Source of the DNA: Mucilaginibacter_A sp041088075
GTDB lineage: Bacteria; Bacteroidota; Bacteroidia; Sphingobacteriales; Sphingobacteriaceae
DNA length: 64,000 bases
Assembly (NCBI RefSeq): GCF_041088075.1
Contig: NZ_JBGCVY010000014.1
Coordinates: 1-64,000 of the forward strand
Reading direction: 5' to 3'
The notes beneath the pieces were generated by a model. That model saw nothing but the letters and a program-made list of their open reading frames with translations. It searched no databases and was not told the origin of the DNA. A program made the translations under genes and the position numbers. Shown in pieces: positions 50,317-58,391 of this stretch (its first letter is position 1; every line of letters begins with the position of its first letter).

Positions 50317-51108
50317 ATGCCTAAGATTAATTACAGAACTGCAGAAGAGATTGAGCTAATCAGACAAAGCTGCCAATTGGTTTCTAAAACGCTTGGAGAA
50401 ATTGCCAAACTGATTGAGCCAGGAGTTAAAACGATAGAACTTAATAAAAGAGCCGAAACTTTCATTAGAGACAACGGTGGCGTTCCTGCATTTCTAAACT
50501 ACAATGGTTTCCCTTTTTCTTTGTGTATTTCTCCAAACAATCAAGTAGTACATGGTTTTCCTGGGAAATATGAGTTGGTTCCAGGCGACATCATTTCTAT
50601 TGATTGCGGTGTTGTAATGAATAAATATTACGGTGATTCCGCTTATACTTTTGCAGTTGGCGAGCCACGTGAAGAGATCAAGAAATTGATGCAGGTTACA
50701 ATGGAATGTTTGGAATTAGGTATATCAAAAGCAGTACCCGGAATGCGGATAGGTGATGTAGGTTATGCAGTTCAGGAACACGCCGAGAAATTTCATTTTG
50801 GAGTGGTAAAAGAATTAGTTGGCCATGGTGTCGGAACCAAACTACACGAAAAGCCGGACGTTCCTAATTATGGCAAAAGAGGTTCGGGAATTAAGCTGGA
50901 AGAAGGAATGGTAATTGCCATTGAACCCATGATAAATGCCGGACGTGCCGGTGTAAGGTTTTGGGACGATGGTTGGACAATTTCTACTTCCGATGGTAAA
51001 CCATCTGCCCATTATGAGCATACAGTTGCTGTAAAAAAGGGCAAAGCAGACATTTTAACCTCTTTTGAACACATTGAAGAAGTTTTAAAAGAAAAAATTA
51101 ATAGTTAA
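50317..51108 (+). CDS. map: Methionine aminopeptidase, type I
   Basis: 263 residues from the ATG at 50317. The metal ligands are visible: SIDCGVVMNKYYGDSAYTF (two Asp), GHGVGTKLHEKPDVPNYG (His), AIEPMINAGRAG (Glu), and a final Glu in HYEHTVAVKK. It removes the initiator Met. The TTG at 50308 is ignored. Confidence 0.96.
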   Translation: MPKINYRTAEEIELIRQSCQLVSKTLGEIAKLIEPGVKTIELNKRAETFIRDNGGVPAFLNYNGFPFSLCISPNNQVVHGFPGKYELVPGDIISIDCGVVMNKYYGDSAYTFAVGEPREEIKKLMQVTMECLELGISKAVPGMRIGDVGYAVQEHAEKFHFGVVKELVGHGVGTKLHEKPDVPNYGKRGSGIKLEEGMVIAIEPMINAGRAGVRFWDDGWTISTSDGKPSAHYEHTVAVKKGKADILTSFEHIEEVLKEKINS

Positions 51109-51171
51109 TAAAAAATTGTTAATTTTGCATCCCGCTTCAAAAATAGACAACGAAGTAGAAATCAATAAAAT

Positions 51172-51390
51172 ATGGCTAAACAAGCCTCGATTGAACAAGA
51201 CGGTGTAATAAAAGAGGCATTATCTAATGCTATGTTTCGCGTAGAATTAGAGAATGGACATGAAATAATTGCTCACATATCTGGTAAAATGCGAATGCAT
51301 TATATCAAAATTTTACCGGGCGACCGGGTTAAATTGGAAATGAGCCCTTATGATTTAACAAAAGGTAGGATCACTTATAGATACAAATAA
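51172..51390 (+). CDS. infA: Translation initiation factor IF-1
   Basis: 72 residues of an OB fold. KQASIEQDGVIKEALSNAMF, then HISGKMRMHYIKILPGDRVK and LTKGRITYRYK are diagnostic. It occupies the A site during initiation. It lies 63 bases after map. Confidence 0.97.
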   Translation: MAKQASIEQDGVIKEALSNAMFRVELENGHEIIAHISGKMRMHYIKILPGDRVKLEMSPYDLTKGRITYRYK

Positions 51391-51391
51391 A

Positions 51392-51508
51392 ATGAACGTT
51401 AGGGCGTCTATTAAAAAAAGAAGCGCAGATTGCAAGATCATACGCCGTAAAGGAAAGCTTTACGTTATCAACAAGAAAAACCCAAAGTTTAAACAACGTC
51501 AGGGATAA
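51392..51508 (+). CDS. rpmJ: Ribosomal protein L36
   Basis: A 38-residue gene one base after infA: MNVRASIKKRSADCKIIRRK, then GKLYVINKKNPKFKQRQG. One Cys remains of the zinc-binding set, so this is the type without a full zinc ribbon. The length is standard. Confidence 0.94.
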   Translation: MNVRASIKKRSADCKIIRRKGKLYVINKKNPKFKQRQG

Positions 51509-51536
51509 ATTAAACTTCCTGTAAATAATAGTAAGG

Positions 51537-51548
51537 ATACTTCTTTTA
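51537..51548 (-). repeat. Dispersed repeat arm, C to T variant, before rpsM
   Basis: ATACTTCTTTTA followed by ACAGGCTAAATA, in the 63-base gap between rpmJ and rpsM. No facing arm. Confidence 0.7.
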
Positions 51549-51571
51549 ACAGGCTAAATATTAAATAAAAT

Positions 51572-51949
51572 ATGGCAAGGATTGCAGGTATTGATTTACC
51601 AAGAAACAAAAGAGGCGAGATTGGTTTAACTTATATTTTTGGAATCGGCAGATCTACCGCTCAAAATATTTTGACCCAAGCTGGCATTGATTTTAGTGTG
51701 AAAGTTCAGGATTGGTCTGACGAGCAGCTAACTGCTATTCGTGGAATCATCAATGACCAAATTAAAGTTGAAGGTTCATTACGTTCTGAAGTTCAATTGA
51801 ACATCAAACGTTTAATGGACATTGGCTGCTACAGAGGAACGCGTCATCGTAAAGGTTTACCATTAAGGGGACAACGTACCAAAAACAATTCGCGTACCCG
51901 CAAAGGAAAACGTAAGACTGTAGCTAACAAGAAAAAAGTTACTAAGTAA
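51572..51949 (+). CDS. rpsM: Ribosomal protein S13
   Basis: 125 residues. MARIAGIDLPRNKRGEIGLT, then IGCYRGTRHRKGLPLRGQRT and KNNSRTRKGKRKTVANKK are diagnostic. It bridges the 30S head to 50S. Confidence 0.97.
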   Translation: MARIAGIDLPRNKRGEIGLTYIFGIGRSTAQNILTQAGIDFSVKVQDWSDEQLTAIRGIINDQIKVEGSLRSEVQLNIKRLMDIGCYRGTRHRKGLPLRGQRTKNNSRTRKGKRKTVANKKKVTK

Positions 51950-52010
51950 TCATTAATTGTTAACAGCTTTTTGGTTTAATTGAACGAGCTGTTAATCATC
52001 AATCAATAAA

Positions 52011-52400
52011 ATGGCTAAAACTAAAAAAGTTACCAAAAAGCGTATTGTTGTGATTGAGCCGGTAGGCCAAGCGCATATCAATGCTACTTTTAATAATATT
52101 ATTGTTACGTTAACCAACAATAACGGACAAGCTATTTCCTGGTCTTCGGCAGGAAAGATGGGCTTTAAAGGTTCTAAAAAGAATACTCCTTACGCAGCCG
52201 GACAAGCAGCCGCAGATTGTGCCAAAACAGCACATGATTTAGGTTTGCGCAAAGTAGAGGTTTTTGTAAAAGGCCCAGGTGCAGGGCGTGAGTCTGCCAT
52301 TCGTACTTTGCAAACATCTGGTATTGAAGTAACTACCATCCGCGACATTACACCGATGCCGCATAACGGCTGTCGCCCGTCTAAAAGAAGAAGAGTTTAA
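52011..52400 (+). CDS. rpsK: Ribosomal protein S11
   Basis: 129 residues. HINATFNNIIVTLTNNNGQA, then KGPGAGRESAIRTLQTSGIE and TPMPHNGCRPSKRRRV are diagnostic. S11 is in the 30S platform near the mRNA exit. Confidence 0.97.
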   Translation: MAKTKKVTKKRIVVIEPVGQAHINATFNNIIVTLTNNNGQAISWSSAGKMGFKGSKKNTPYAAGQAAADCAKTAHDLGLRKVEVFVKGPGAGRESAIRTLQTSGIEVTTIRDITPMPHNGCRPSKRRRV

Positions 52401-52463
52401 TTAATCGATTTTAAAGCTAAGATTCAGTACTGTTTTTATACTGATACTTTAAAAAAACAAAAA

Positions 52464-53072
52464 ATGGCCAGATATACCGGACCCAAGTCCAAAATTGCAA
52501 GAAGATTCAGAGAACCAATTTTTGGCCCTGACAAAGCATTAGAAAAAAAGAATTATCCTCCTGGCATGCATGGAACCTCTAAAAGAAGAGGCAAACAATC
52601 CGAGTATGCAGTACAGTTGATGGAAAAACAAAAAGTTAAATACACTTACGGTGTATTGGAACGCCAGTTTGAAAACCTGTTTCACAAAGCTTCAAGTAGC
52701 GTTGGCGTTACCGGTGAAATGCTTTTGAAATTATTAGAAGCACGTTTAGACAACGCAGTTTTTCGTTTAGGTATTGCGCCAACACGTTCTGCAGCCCGCC
52801 AGTTGGTTAGCCATAAACATATCACTGTAAACAACGAAACAGTAAATATTCCTTCTTACTCGTTAAGGGCTGGCGATGTAATTGCGGTTCGCGAAAAATC
52901 TAAATCTTTAGAAGCTATTACCAATACAGTAGCCGGAAGAAGGATAAACAAGTTTAGCTGGTTGGAATGGGATCCAAACAACCTGTCGGGGAAATTCCTC
53001 AACTATCCGCAGCGCGATGAAATTCCTGAAAATATCAAGGAAAACCTCATTGTCGAGCTATACTCTAAATAA
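52464..53072 (+). CDS. rpsD: Ribosomal protein S4
   Basis: 202 residues. MARYTGPKSKIARRFREPIF, then YPPGMHGTSKRRGKQSEYAV and the S4 domain LDNAVFRLGIAPTRSAARQL are diagnostic. It is a primary 16S-binding protein. The zinc-binding Cys set is absent. Confidence 0.97.
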   Translation: MARYTGPKSKIARRFREPIFGPDKALEKKNYPPGMHGTSKRRGKQSEYAVQLMEKQKVKYTYGVLERQFENLFHKASSSVGVTGEMLLKLLEARLDNAVFRLGIAPTRSAARQLVSHKHITVNNETVNIPSYSLRAGDVIAVREKSKSLEAITNTVAGRRINKFSWLEWDPNNLSGKFLNYPQRDEIPENIKENLIVELYSK

Positions 53073-53091
53073 TATTATGATCATGTAATAT

Positions 53092-53114
53092 AACCGGCAA
53101 TTAGCCGGTTTTTA
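53092..53114 (+). terminator. Small hairpin between rpsD and rpoA
   Basis: AACCGGC and GCCGGTT pair around AATTA and are followed by TTTTA. It lies 20 bases after rpsD and may act as an attenuator or partial terminator upstream of rpoA. Confidence 0.6.
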
Positions 53115-53155
53115 CGTTTTCAATTTAATCATTTAAACATAACTAATAGTATATA

Positions 53156-54148
53156 ATGGCCATATTAGCATTTCAAAAACCAGATAAGGTGATCATGCAG
53201 AAATCAAATGATTCTGACGGCACGTTTGAATTTCGTCCTTTAGAACCAGGTTTCGGTATCACTATCGGTAATGCTTTACGTCGTATTTTGCTTTCTTCGT
53301 TAGAAGGTTATGCAATTACCTCCGTTCGTTTTTCCGGGGTTACCCATGAGTTTTCAACTATGAAAGGTGTTGTTGAAGATGTTACCGAAATTATCCTAAA
53401 CTTAAAACAAGTACGTTTTAAAAAAACCGGGGATTCTGGCGATAACGAAAAAATATTTGTCATCATCAACGGCCAGGACACTTTTAAAGCAGGAGACATT
53501 ACAAAGTTTTCCAATAATTTCAGTGTTTTAAATCCTGAATTAGTGATTTGCAACATGGATTCTTCTGTAACTTTAGAAATTGAGTTTACAGTTGCAAAAG
53601 GCAGAGGCTATGTTCCAAGTGAAGAGAACAAAAATGCAGACGCTGTTGTCGGTGTTATTGCAGTGGATTCAATTTTCACTCCGATAAAAAACGTAAAATA
53701 CGTTATCGAAAACTATCGTGTTGAACAAAAAACCGATTACGAAAAATTGGTTTTGGATATTGCAACCGATGGTTCTATCCACCCGGAAGATGCCTTAAAA
53801 GAAGCTGCAAAAATTTTGATCCAGCACTTTATGTTGTTTTCTGATGAAAACATGATGTTGGAAGCACAAACCAAAGAAGAAACCAAAGAAGTTGACGAGG
53901 AAATTTTGCACATGCGCAAAATCCTGAAAACGGAATTGGTTGATTTGGATCTTTCTGTTCGGGCTTTAAATTGCTTAAAAGCAGCAGACATCCGCACTTT
54001 GGCCGAATTGGTTTCTTACGATGTTGCTGATATGTTAAAGTTTAGAAACTTTGGTAAAAAATCACTGACCGAGATCCAGGATTTGGTGAAATCAAAAGGA
54101 CTTTCTTTTGGTATGAACCTTTCAAAATACAAATTAGACGAAGAATAA
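53156..54148 (+). CDS. rpoA: RNA polymerase alpha subunit
   Basis: 330 residues. The N-terminal domain has FEFRPLEPGFGITIGNALRR and LSSLEGYAITSVRFSGV. The C-terminal domain has LDLSVRALNCLKAADIRTLA and LKFRNFGKKSLTEIQDLVKS. It assembles polymerase and contacts UP elements and activators. Confidence 0.97.
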   Translation: MAILAFQKPDKVIMQKSNDSDGTFEFRPLEPGFGITIGNALRRILLSSLEGYAITSVRFSGVTHEFSTMKGVVEDVTEIILNLKQVRFKKTGDSGDNEKIFVIINGQDTFKAGDITKFSNNFSVLNPELVICNMDSSVTLEIEFTVAKGRGYVPSEENKNADAVVGVIAVDSIFTPIKNVKYVIENYRVEQKTDYEKLVLDIATDGSIHPEDALKEAAKILIQHFMLFSDENMMLEAQTKEETKEVDEEILHMRKILKTELVDLDLSVRALNCLKAADIRTLAELVSYDVADMLKFRNFGKKSLTEIQDLVKSKGLSFGMNLSKYKLDEE

Positions 54149-54249
54149 AACCGGTTCCTGAAAAGGAACGGATTAGATAATTCATTGGCATAATTCCGCG
54201 GGTTTGAACCATCGCCCAACGGTATGCACGTGCAAAAAACAAATAAAAA

Positions 54250-54810
54250 ATGAGACACGGAAAAAAAGTAAACCATTTAGGCCGCACCGACAGCCATCGC
54301 AAAGCGATGCTGGCAAATATGGCTTCTTCGCTTATTTTGCATAAGCGCATCACCACAACATTGGCAAAAGCAAAAGCTTTGCGTATGTATGTGGAGCCTT
54401 TATTAACAAAATCCAAAAACGATACCACACATTCCCGTCGTACTGTTTTTAGCTATCTAAAAGATAAAGAAACGTTAACCGTTTTATTTCGCGAAGTAGC
54501 CGAGAAAATTGCTACCCGCCCAGGTGGTTACACGCGTATTGTAAAAATGGAAAACCGTTTAGGCGATAATGCTGAAATGGCCATTATCGAATTGGTTGAT
54601 TACAATACTGTTTATACCAAAGGAAATGCAGCAGCAACCGAAAAGAAATCAACCCGTCGTCGTGGTTCTGGCCGTGGCAACAAAGCTGACGGAAATGTTA
54701 ACGCAGCAGAAGGCGGTATTGATTCTCCGGTAGATCAAAGCACACCGGCTACCACAATTCCGGATTCAACTTCAGCAGGTGAACCTTTAGCACCAGATGA
54801 AGAATTGTAA
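54250..54810 (+). CDS. rplQ: Ribosomal protein L17 with a long C-terminal extension
   Basis: 186 residues. The core MRHGKKVNHLGRTDSHRKAM, then MLANMASSLILHKRITTTLA ends near residue 118. The rest (STRRRGSGRGNKADGNVNAA and acidic/Pro/Ser/Thr end) is not part of the minimal protein. Longer L17 forms are usual in this phylum. It closes the block; a terminator follows. Confidence 0.95.
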   Translation: MRHGKKVNHLGRTDSHRKAMLANMASSLILHKRITTTLAKAKALRMYVEPLLTKSKNDTTHSRRTVFSYLKDKETLTVLFREVAEKIATRPGGYTRIVKMENRLGDNAEMAIIELVDYNTVYTKGNAAATEKKSTRRRGSGRGNKADGNVNAAEGGIDSPVDQSTPATTIPDSTSAGEPLAPDEEL

Positions 54811-54835
54811 ATAAAATTTGTCCTGATTAATGGAT

Positions 54836-54869
54836 AAAAAGCCCTGATTTTTATCAGGGCTTTTTTTAT
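54836..54869 (+). terminator. Terminator of the ribosomal block
   Basis: AAAAGCCCTGA and TCAGGGCTTTT pair around a TTTTTA loop, then a long T-run. It begins 26 bases after rplQ and overlaps the start of a repeat palindrome. Confidence 0.88.
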
Positions 54870-54914
54870 GTGGTAAAAGAAGCATTGGCAAAATGCTTCT
54901 TTTACCACATAAAA
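54864..54914. repeat. Perfect 23-base palindrome of the dispersed repeat
   Basis: The arm at 54864-54886 starts TTTTATGTGG and ends TAAAAGAAGCATT; the arm at 54892-54914 is its exact reverse complement, with a five-base GGCAA loop. Both 12-mers are exact. The arms are outward-ordered as at 17646-17684. Confidence 0.9.
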
Positions 54915-55113
54915 ATCATTGTATAACATGTAATTAACAAAAGGTTATAATAAATATGACAGGATGTCATTCTGAAAATCCTTCTTATGTGTTAAATTTA
55001 AGTAAAAACCTGTCAGCAAATACTAATTAAGAATAATTATGTTGCTTGGCACATGGCTTGTTGAATAAGATTTGAATTATTAAGCGAGAATCAAAATAAA
55101 AATCAATCATATT
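54915..55113. other. Upstream region of dnaK
   Basis: No gene and no CIRCE-type inverted repeat were seen. A sequence at 55046-55062, TTGGCACATGGCTTGTT, resembles a sigma-54 promoter, with GG and GT ten bases apart. Confidence 0.5.
55046..55062 (+). promoter_or_regulatory. Candidate sigma-54 type promoter before dnaK
   Basis: TTGGCACATGGCTTGTT carries the -24 GG and, ten bases later, G followed by T in place of the -12 GC. It lies 52 bases upstream of dnaK. The match is good at the -24 box and weaker at -12. Not supported by any enhancer-binding site that I could see. Confidence 0.4.
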
Positions 55114-57033
55114 ATGGCTAAAATTATTGGAATTGACTTAGGAACAACAAATTCCTGCGTGGCAGTAATGGAAGGGAACGAACCTGTTGTTATTGCTAAT
55201 AGTGAAGGTAAACGTACTACACCTTCCGTTGTGGCTTTTGTAGATAATGGCGAACGTAAAGTAGGCGATCCTGCTAAACGCCAGGCAATTACAAACCCTA
55301 CAAGAACCATTTCTTCGATTAAGCGCTTTATGGGAAACCAGTTTAACGAAGTTACCAAAGAAATCGAACGTGTTCCGTATAAAGTGGTTAAAGGTGATGG
55401 TAACACACCAAGAATCGTTATCGGAGACCGTAATTATACCCCACAGGAAATTTCAGCAATGATCCTTCAAAAAATGAAGAAAACGGCTGAAGATTTTTTA
55501 GGGACCGAAGTAACAGAAGCGGTTATTACCGTTCCTGCATATTTTAACGACGCACAACGCCAGGCTACGAAAGAAGCAGGCGAAATTGCTGGTTTAAAAG
55601 TTCGCCGTATCATCAACGAGCCAACTGCCGCCGCTTTGGCCTATGGCTTGGACAAAGCACACAAAGACATGAAAATCGTAGTTTTTGACTGCGGTGGTGG
55701 TACGCATGACGTTTCTGTGTTAGAATTAGGCGATGGCGTTTTCGAAGTAAAATCAACTGACGGTGATACACACTTAGGTGGCGATGACTTTGACCAGGTA
55801 ATTATTGACTGGCTTGCTGACGAGTTTAAAAGCGACGAAGGCATAGATTTGCGTAAAGACCCAATGGCTTTGCAACGCTTAAAAGAAGCTGCTGAAAAAG
55901 CCAAAGTTGAATTATCAAGTACTACGCAAACCGAAATTAACTTACCTTATATTACTGCTGTTGATGGCATGCCAAAGCACTTGGTTAAAACCCTGACCCG
56001 CGCAAAGTTTGAGCAATTGGCTGATCCCTTGATTAAAAGAACGATTGAGCCTTGCCGTACAGCATTAAAAAATGCTGGTTACAGCACTTCCGATATTGAT
56101 GAAATTATCCTGGTGGGTGGTTCGACCCGTATCCCTGCAATTCAGGAAGCTGTTGAAAAATTCTTCGGAAAAGCGCCTTCAAAAGGTGTAAACCCGGATG
56201 AAGTGGTGGCGATCGGTGCTGCAATCCAAGGCGGTGTATTAACCGGAGAAGTAAAAGACGTATTGTTGCTGGACGTTACCCCGCTTTCTTTGGGCATCGA
56301 AACAATGGGTGGCGTGATGACGAAATTGATTGATGCAAACACAACCATTCCGTCTAAAAAGTCAGAAACTTTCTCTACGGCTTCTGATAACCAGCCATCG
56401 GTAGAAATCCATATTTTGCAAGGTGAACGCCCAATGGCTGCCCAAAACCGCACCATCGGCCGTTTCCACTTGGATGGAATCCCTGCTGCGCCACGTGGCA
56501 TTCCGCAAGTTGAAGTAACTTTTGATATTGATGCAAACGGAATCTTGAACGTATCTGCAAAAGATAAAGCAACCGGCAAAGAGCAGAAAATCCGTATCGA
56601 AGCTTCTTCCGGCTTAACTGATGCTGATATTAAGAAAATGAAAGACGAAGCTGAAGCAAACGCCGAAGCCGATAAGAAAGCAAAAGAAGAGGTTGAAAAA
56701 CTAAACGCTGCCGATGCTTTGGTCTTTTCTACCGAAAAACAACTGAAAGAATACGGCGATAAAATTTCTGCTGATAAAAAAGCGCCAATTGAAGCTGGTT
56801 TAACCAAGCTAAAAGAAGCTTTTGCCGCTAAAAACTATGCAAATATGGATGCAGCCCAAACAGAACTGCAAACTGCATGGAACGCTGCATCAGAAGAAAT
56901 GTATAAAGCAACGCAAGATGCAGGCGCAGGTGCGCAAGGTGGGCCAACTGCCGATGGCAACGCAAACGCAGGACAAACTGCTGCCAACGAAGCTGATTCT
57001 GTAACTGATGTTGACTTTGAAGAAGTAAAATAA
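55114..57033 (+). CDS. dnaK: Chaperone protein DnaK
   Basis: 639 residues. KIIGIDLGTTNSCVAVMEGN, then VPAYFNDAQRQATKEAGEIA, INEPTAAALAYGLD and LVGGSTRIPAIQEAV form the ATPase. The substrate domain has PRGIPQVEVTFDIDANGIL. The phosphate-2 loop is DCGGGTHDVSVLELGDG; His and Cys replace the usual Phe and Leu. The tail ends in DVDFEEVK, needed for cochaperone work. No grpE or dnaJ is adjacent. Confidence 0.97.
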   Translation: MAKIIGIDLGTTNSCVAVMEGNEPVVIANSEGKRTTPSVVAFVDNGERKVGDPAKRQAITNPTRTISSIKRFMGNQFNEVTKEIERVPYKVVKGDGNTPRIVIGDRNYTPQEISAMILQKMKKTAEDFLGTEVTEAVITVPAYFNDAQRQATKEAGEIAGLKVRRIINEPTAAALAYGLDKAHKDMKIVVFDCGGGTHDVSVLELGDGVFEVKSTDGDTHLGGDDFDQVIIDWLADEFKSDEGIDLRKDPMALQRLKEAAEKAKVELSSTTQTEINLPYITAVDGMPKHLVKTLTRAKFEQLADPLIKRTIEPCRTALKNAGYSTSDIDEIILVGGSTRIPAIQEAVEKFFGKAPSKGVNPDEVVAIGAAIQGGVLTGEVKDVLLLDVTPLSLGIETMGGVMTKLIDANTTIPSKKSETFSTASDNQPSVEIHILQGERPMAAQNRTIGRFHLDGIPAAPRGIPQVEVTFDIDANGILNVSAKDKATGKEQKIRIEASSGLTDADIKKMKDEAEANAEADKKAKEEVEKLNAADALVFSTEKQLKEYGDKISADKKAPIEAGLTKLKEAFAAKNYANMDAAQTELQTAWNAASEEMYKATQDAGAGAQGGPTADGNANAGQTAANEADSVTDVDFEEVK

Positions 57034-57052
57034 GTTTGAACTGTTATAAATT

Positions 57053-57090
57053 GAAAAGCGCTTTTGGGATTTTCCCGAAAGTGCTTTTTT
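57053..57090 (+). terminator. Terminator of dnaK
   Basis: AAAAGCGCTTTTGGGA and TCCCGAAAGTGCTTTT pair with small mismatches around TTT and run into a T-tract. It lies 20 bases after dnaK. Confidence 0.85.
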
Positions 57091-57098
57091 TATGTCGG

Positions 57099-57110
57099 TA
57101 AAAGAAGCAT
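57099..57110 (+). repeat. Dispersed 12-mer repeat, single arm
   Basis: TAAAAGAAGCAT preceded by TATGTCGG, between the dnaK terminator and the end of the NTP pyrophosphatase gene. Confidence 0.85.
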
Positions 57111-57116
57111 GGCGTT

Positions 57117-57698
57117 TTACTGTTGTTGCAGAAACGTAATCAGTTGCGCCATGGCTTTTCCCCGATGGCTGATTTTGTTTTTCTCTGATAAAGGCATTTC
57201 GGCGAAAGTTACCGGATAACCATCAGGCTGAAAAATCGGATCGTAACCAAAACCACTGTTTCCGGAAATTTCTGTACGTATTGTACCCGTAACCACGCCT
57301 TCAAACCAATGTTCGCGGCCTTTCCAAATCAAAGAAATAACGGTTTTGAATTGCGCTTTTCGGTCGGTAATGTCTTCCATTTGCTCTAAAACACATTCGA
57401 TGTTGGCCTGATGGTTTCCGTGTTCGCCAGCATATCGCGCAGAAAAAACACCCGGATCGCCGTTTAAAGCTGCAATTTCCAAGCCGCTGTCATCAGCAAA
57501 ACAATCTAAATTGTACTGCTGATAAATCCGTTGTGTTTTGATCGAAGCATTTTCTTTAAAAGTGGTTCCGGTTTCTTCAATTTCTTTTTCAAAACCCAAA
57601 TCTTTCAGGCTTAATATTTTAAAACGGTTGCCAACCGCGTGTGCAACTTCTTCAACTTTATGCGCATTGTTGGTTACAAAAACAAGTTCTTTAATCAT
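57117..57698 (-). CDS. rdgB: Non-canonical purine NTP pyrophosphatase (RdgB/HAM1)
   Basis: 193 residues from the ATG at 57698 (MIKELVFVTNNAHKVEEVAH). TGTTFKENASIKTQ, then CFADDSGLEIAALNGDPGVF, SARYAGE and SGFGYDPIFQPDGYPVTFAE are diagnostic. It hydrolyses ITP, XTP and dITP to keep them out of nucleic acids. ATGs further upstream are shadowed by the previous gene, which ends nine bases before it. Confidence 0.93.
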   Translation of the reverse strand: MIKELVFVTNNAHKVEEVAHAVGNRFKILSLKDLGFEKEIEETGTTFKENASIKTQRIYQQYNLDCFADDSGLEIAALNGDPGVFSARYAGEHGNHQANIECVLEQMEDITDRKAQFKTVISLIWKGREHWFEGVVTGTIRTEISGNSGFGYDPIFQPDGYPVTFAEMPLSEKNKISHRGKAMAQLITFLQQQ

Positions 57699-57706
57699 AA
57701 TCATAA

Positions 57707-58222
57707 TCATAACATTTTCATCGCTTCCCAAAAAGCTTTGGTTTTGTCTTTGTTGCCCAGCATTTCGGTAAAACTGTAGGTGTACAAAATTTGATAATTT
57801 GGCTCTTGATGGATTTCATTCAAAGTTGTTTGCGGCAAACCCAAATCTTCTGGATTCAACCCAAAACACACCAATTTTAGTGGCATAAAAGAAACATGCA
57901 ATTCTTCGAAACTAATATTTGGATAAGCCGAAAAATCAACAATCGCCACATCATCAAAACTCATTTGCTTTCGCGCCAGCGTATTTTCCAAAGCTTTCAA
58001 CTGGTTGTCGTTCAGTTTATGATCGGTCAAAATCAAAAAGTTTTTTAGGTTTTTTCCGATGAAAATAAATTCTGTTTTTGTCTTTTTTGGTAATTCTGCA
58101 ACCGGTTTTTCAGGCGAGATGAGTTCCATGGGCTTTTCTTCCCATACCAAATCATTTTTGGTAAGGTACAAATCTTCGTTCATCAAAATCTGTAAGGCGG
58201 CTGCTTCTTCGGTTAGCATCAT
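57707..58222 (-). CDS. Unknown cytoplasmic protein next to rdgB
   Basis: A 171-residue protein without signal peptide. A short helical start (EEAAALQILMNEDLYL) is followed by an alpha/beta part: FIFIGKNLKNFLILTD, ALENTLARKQMSFDDVAIVD, LKLVCFGLNPEDLGLPQTTL, and YTYSFTEMLGNKDKTKAFWE. The layout recalls the DNA polymerase III psi subunit and UDG-like folds, but I see no residue proof. The ATG at 58222 or 58219 is chosen over a TTG at 58225. It is probably transcribed with rdgB. Confidence 0.7.
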   Translation of the reverse strand: MMLTEEAAALQILMNEDLYLTKNDLVWEEKPMELISPEKPVAELPKKTKTEFIFIGKNLKNFLILTDHKLNDNQLKALENTLARKQMSFDDVAIVDFSAYPNISFEELHVSFMPLKLVCFGLNPEDLGLPQTTLNEIHQEPNYQILYTYSFTEMLGNKDKTKAFWEAMKML

Positions 58223-58391
58223 CAATTTTGGTTAAAATTAGTTAAACTGTTTTTGGCTTCCATATAATTTAAGGAATATTGCCGTTAAGTTATGTTGTAT
58301 AATTTGTGCAGGTACGGATAATTTTTCCGAAATTTAACCAAATTATGCACGATAAAAACAGTAGGTGTATTTTTAAGAGAATAATTTTTAT

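Noticed and set aside
55684..55736. Cys and His in the DnaK phosphate loop (DCGGGTHDVSVL) as a defect
   Set aside because: The glycines and Asp are intact, and I recall similar variants in related Bacteroidetes, so it is probably lineage-typical.
56142..56807. Open frame of 221 codons opposite dnaK
   Set aside because: Known artefact of dnaK: long antisense frames rich in Ser and Ala occur opposite this gene.
264..57110. KOPS- or Chi-like polar motif as the explanation of the 12-mer
   Set aside because: The copies are almost equally frequent on both strands (18 and 15) and form many inverted pairs; polar motifs should be skewed.
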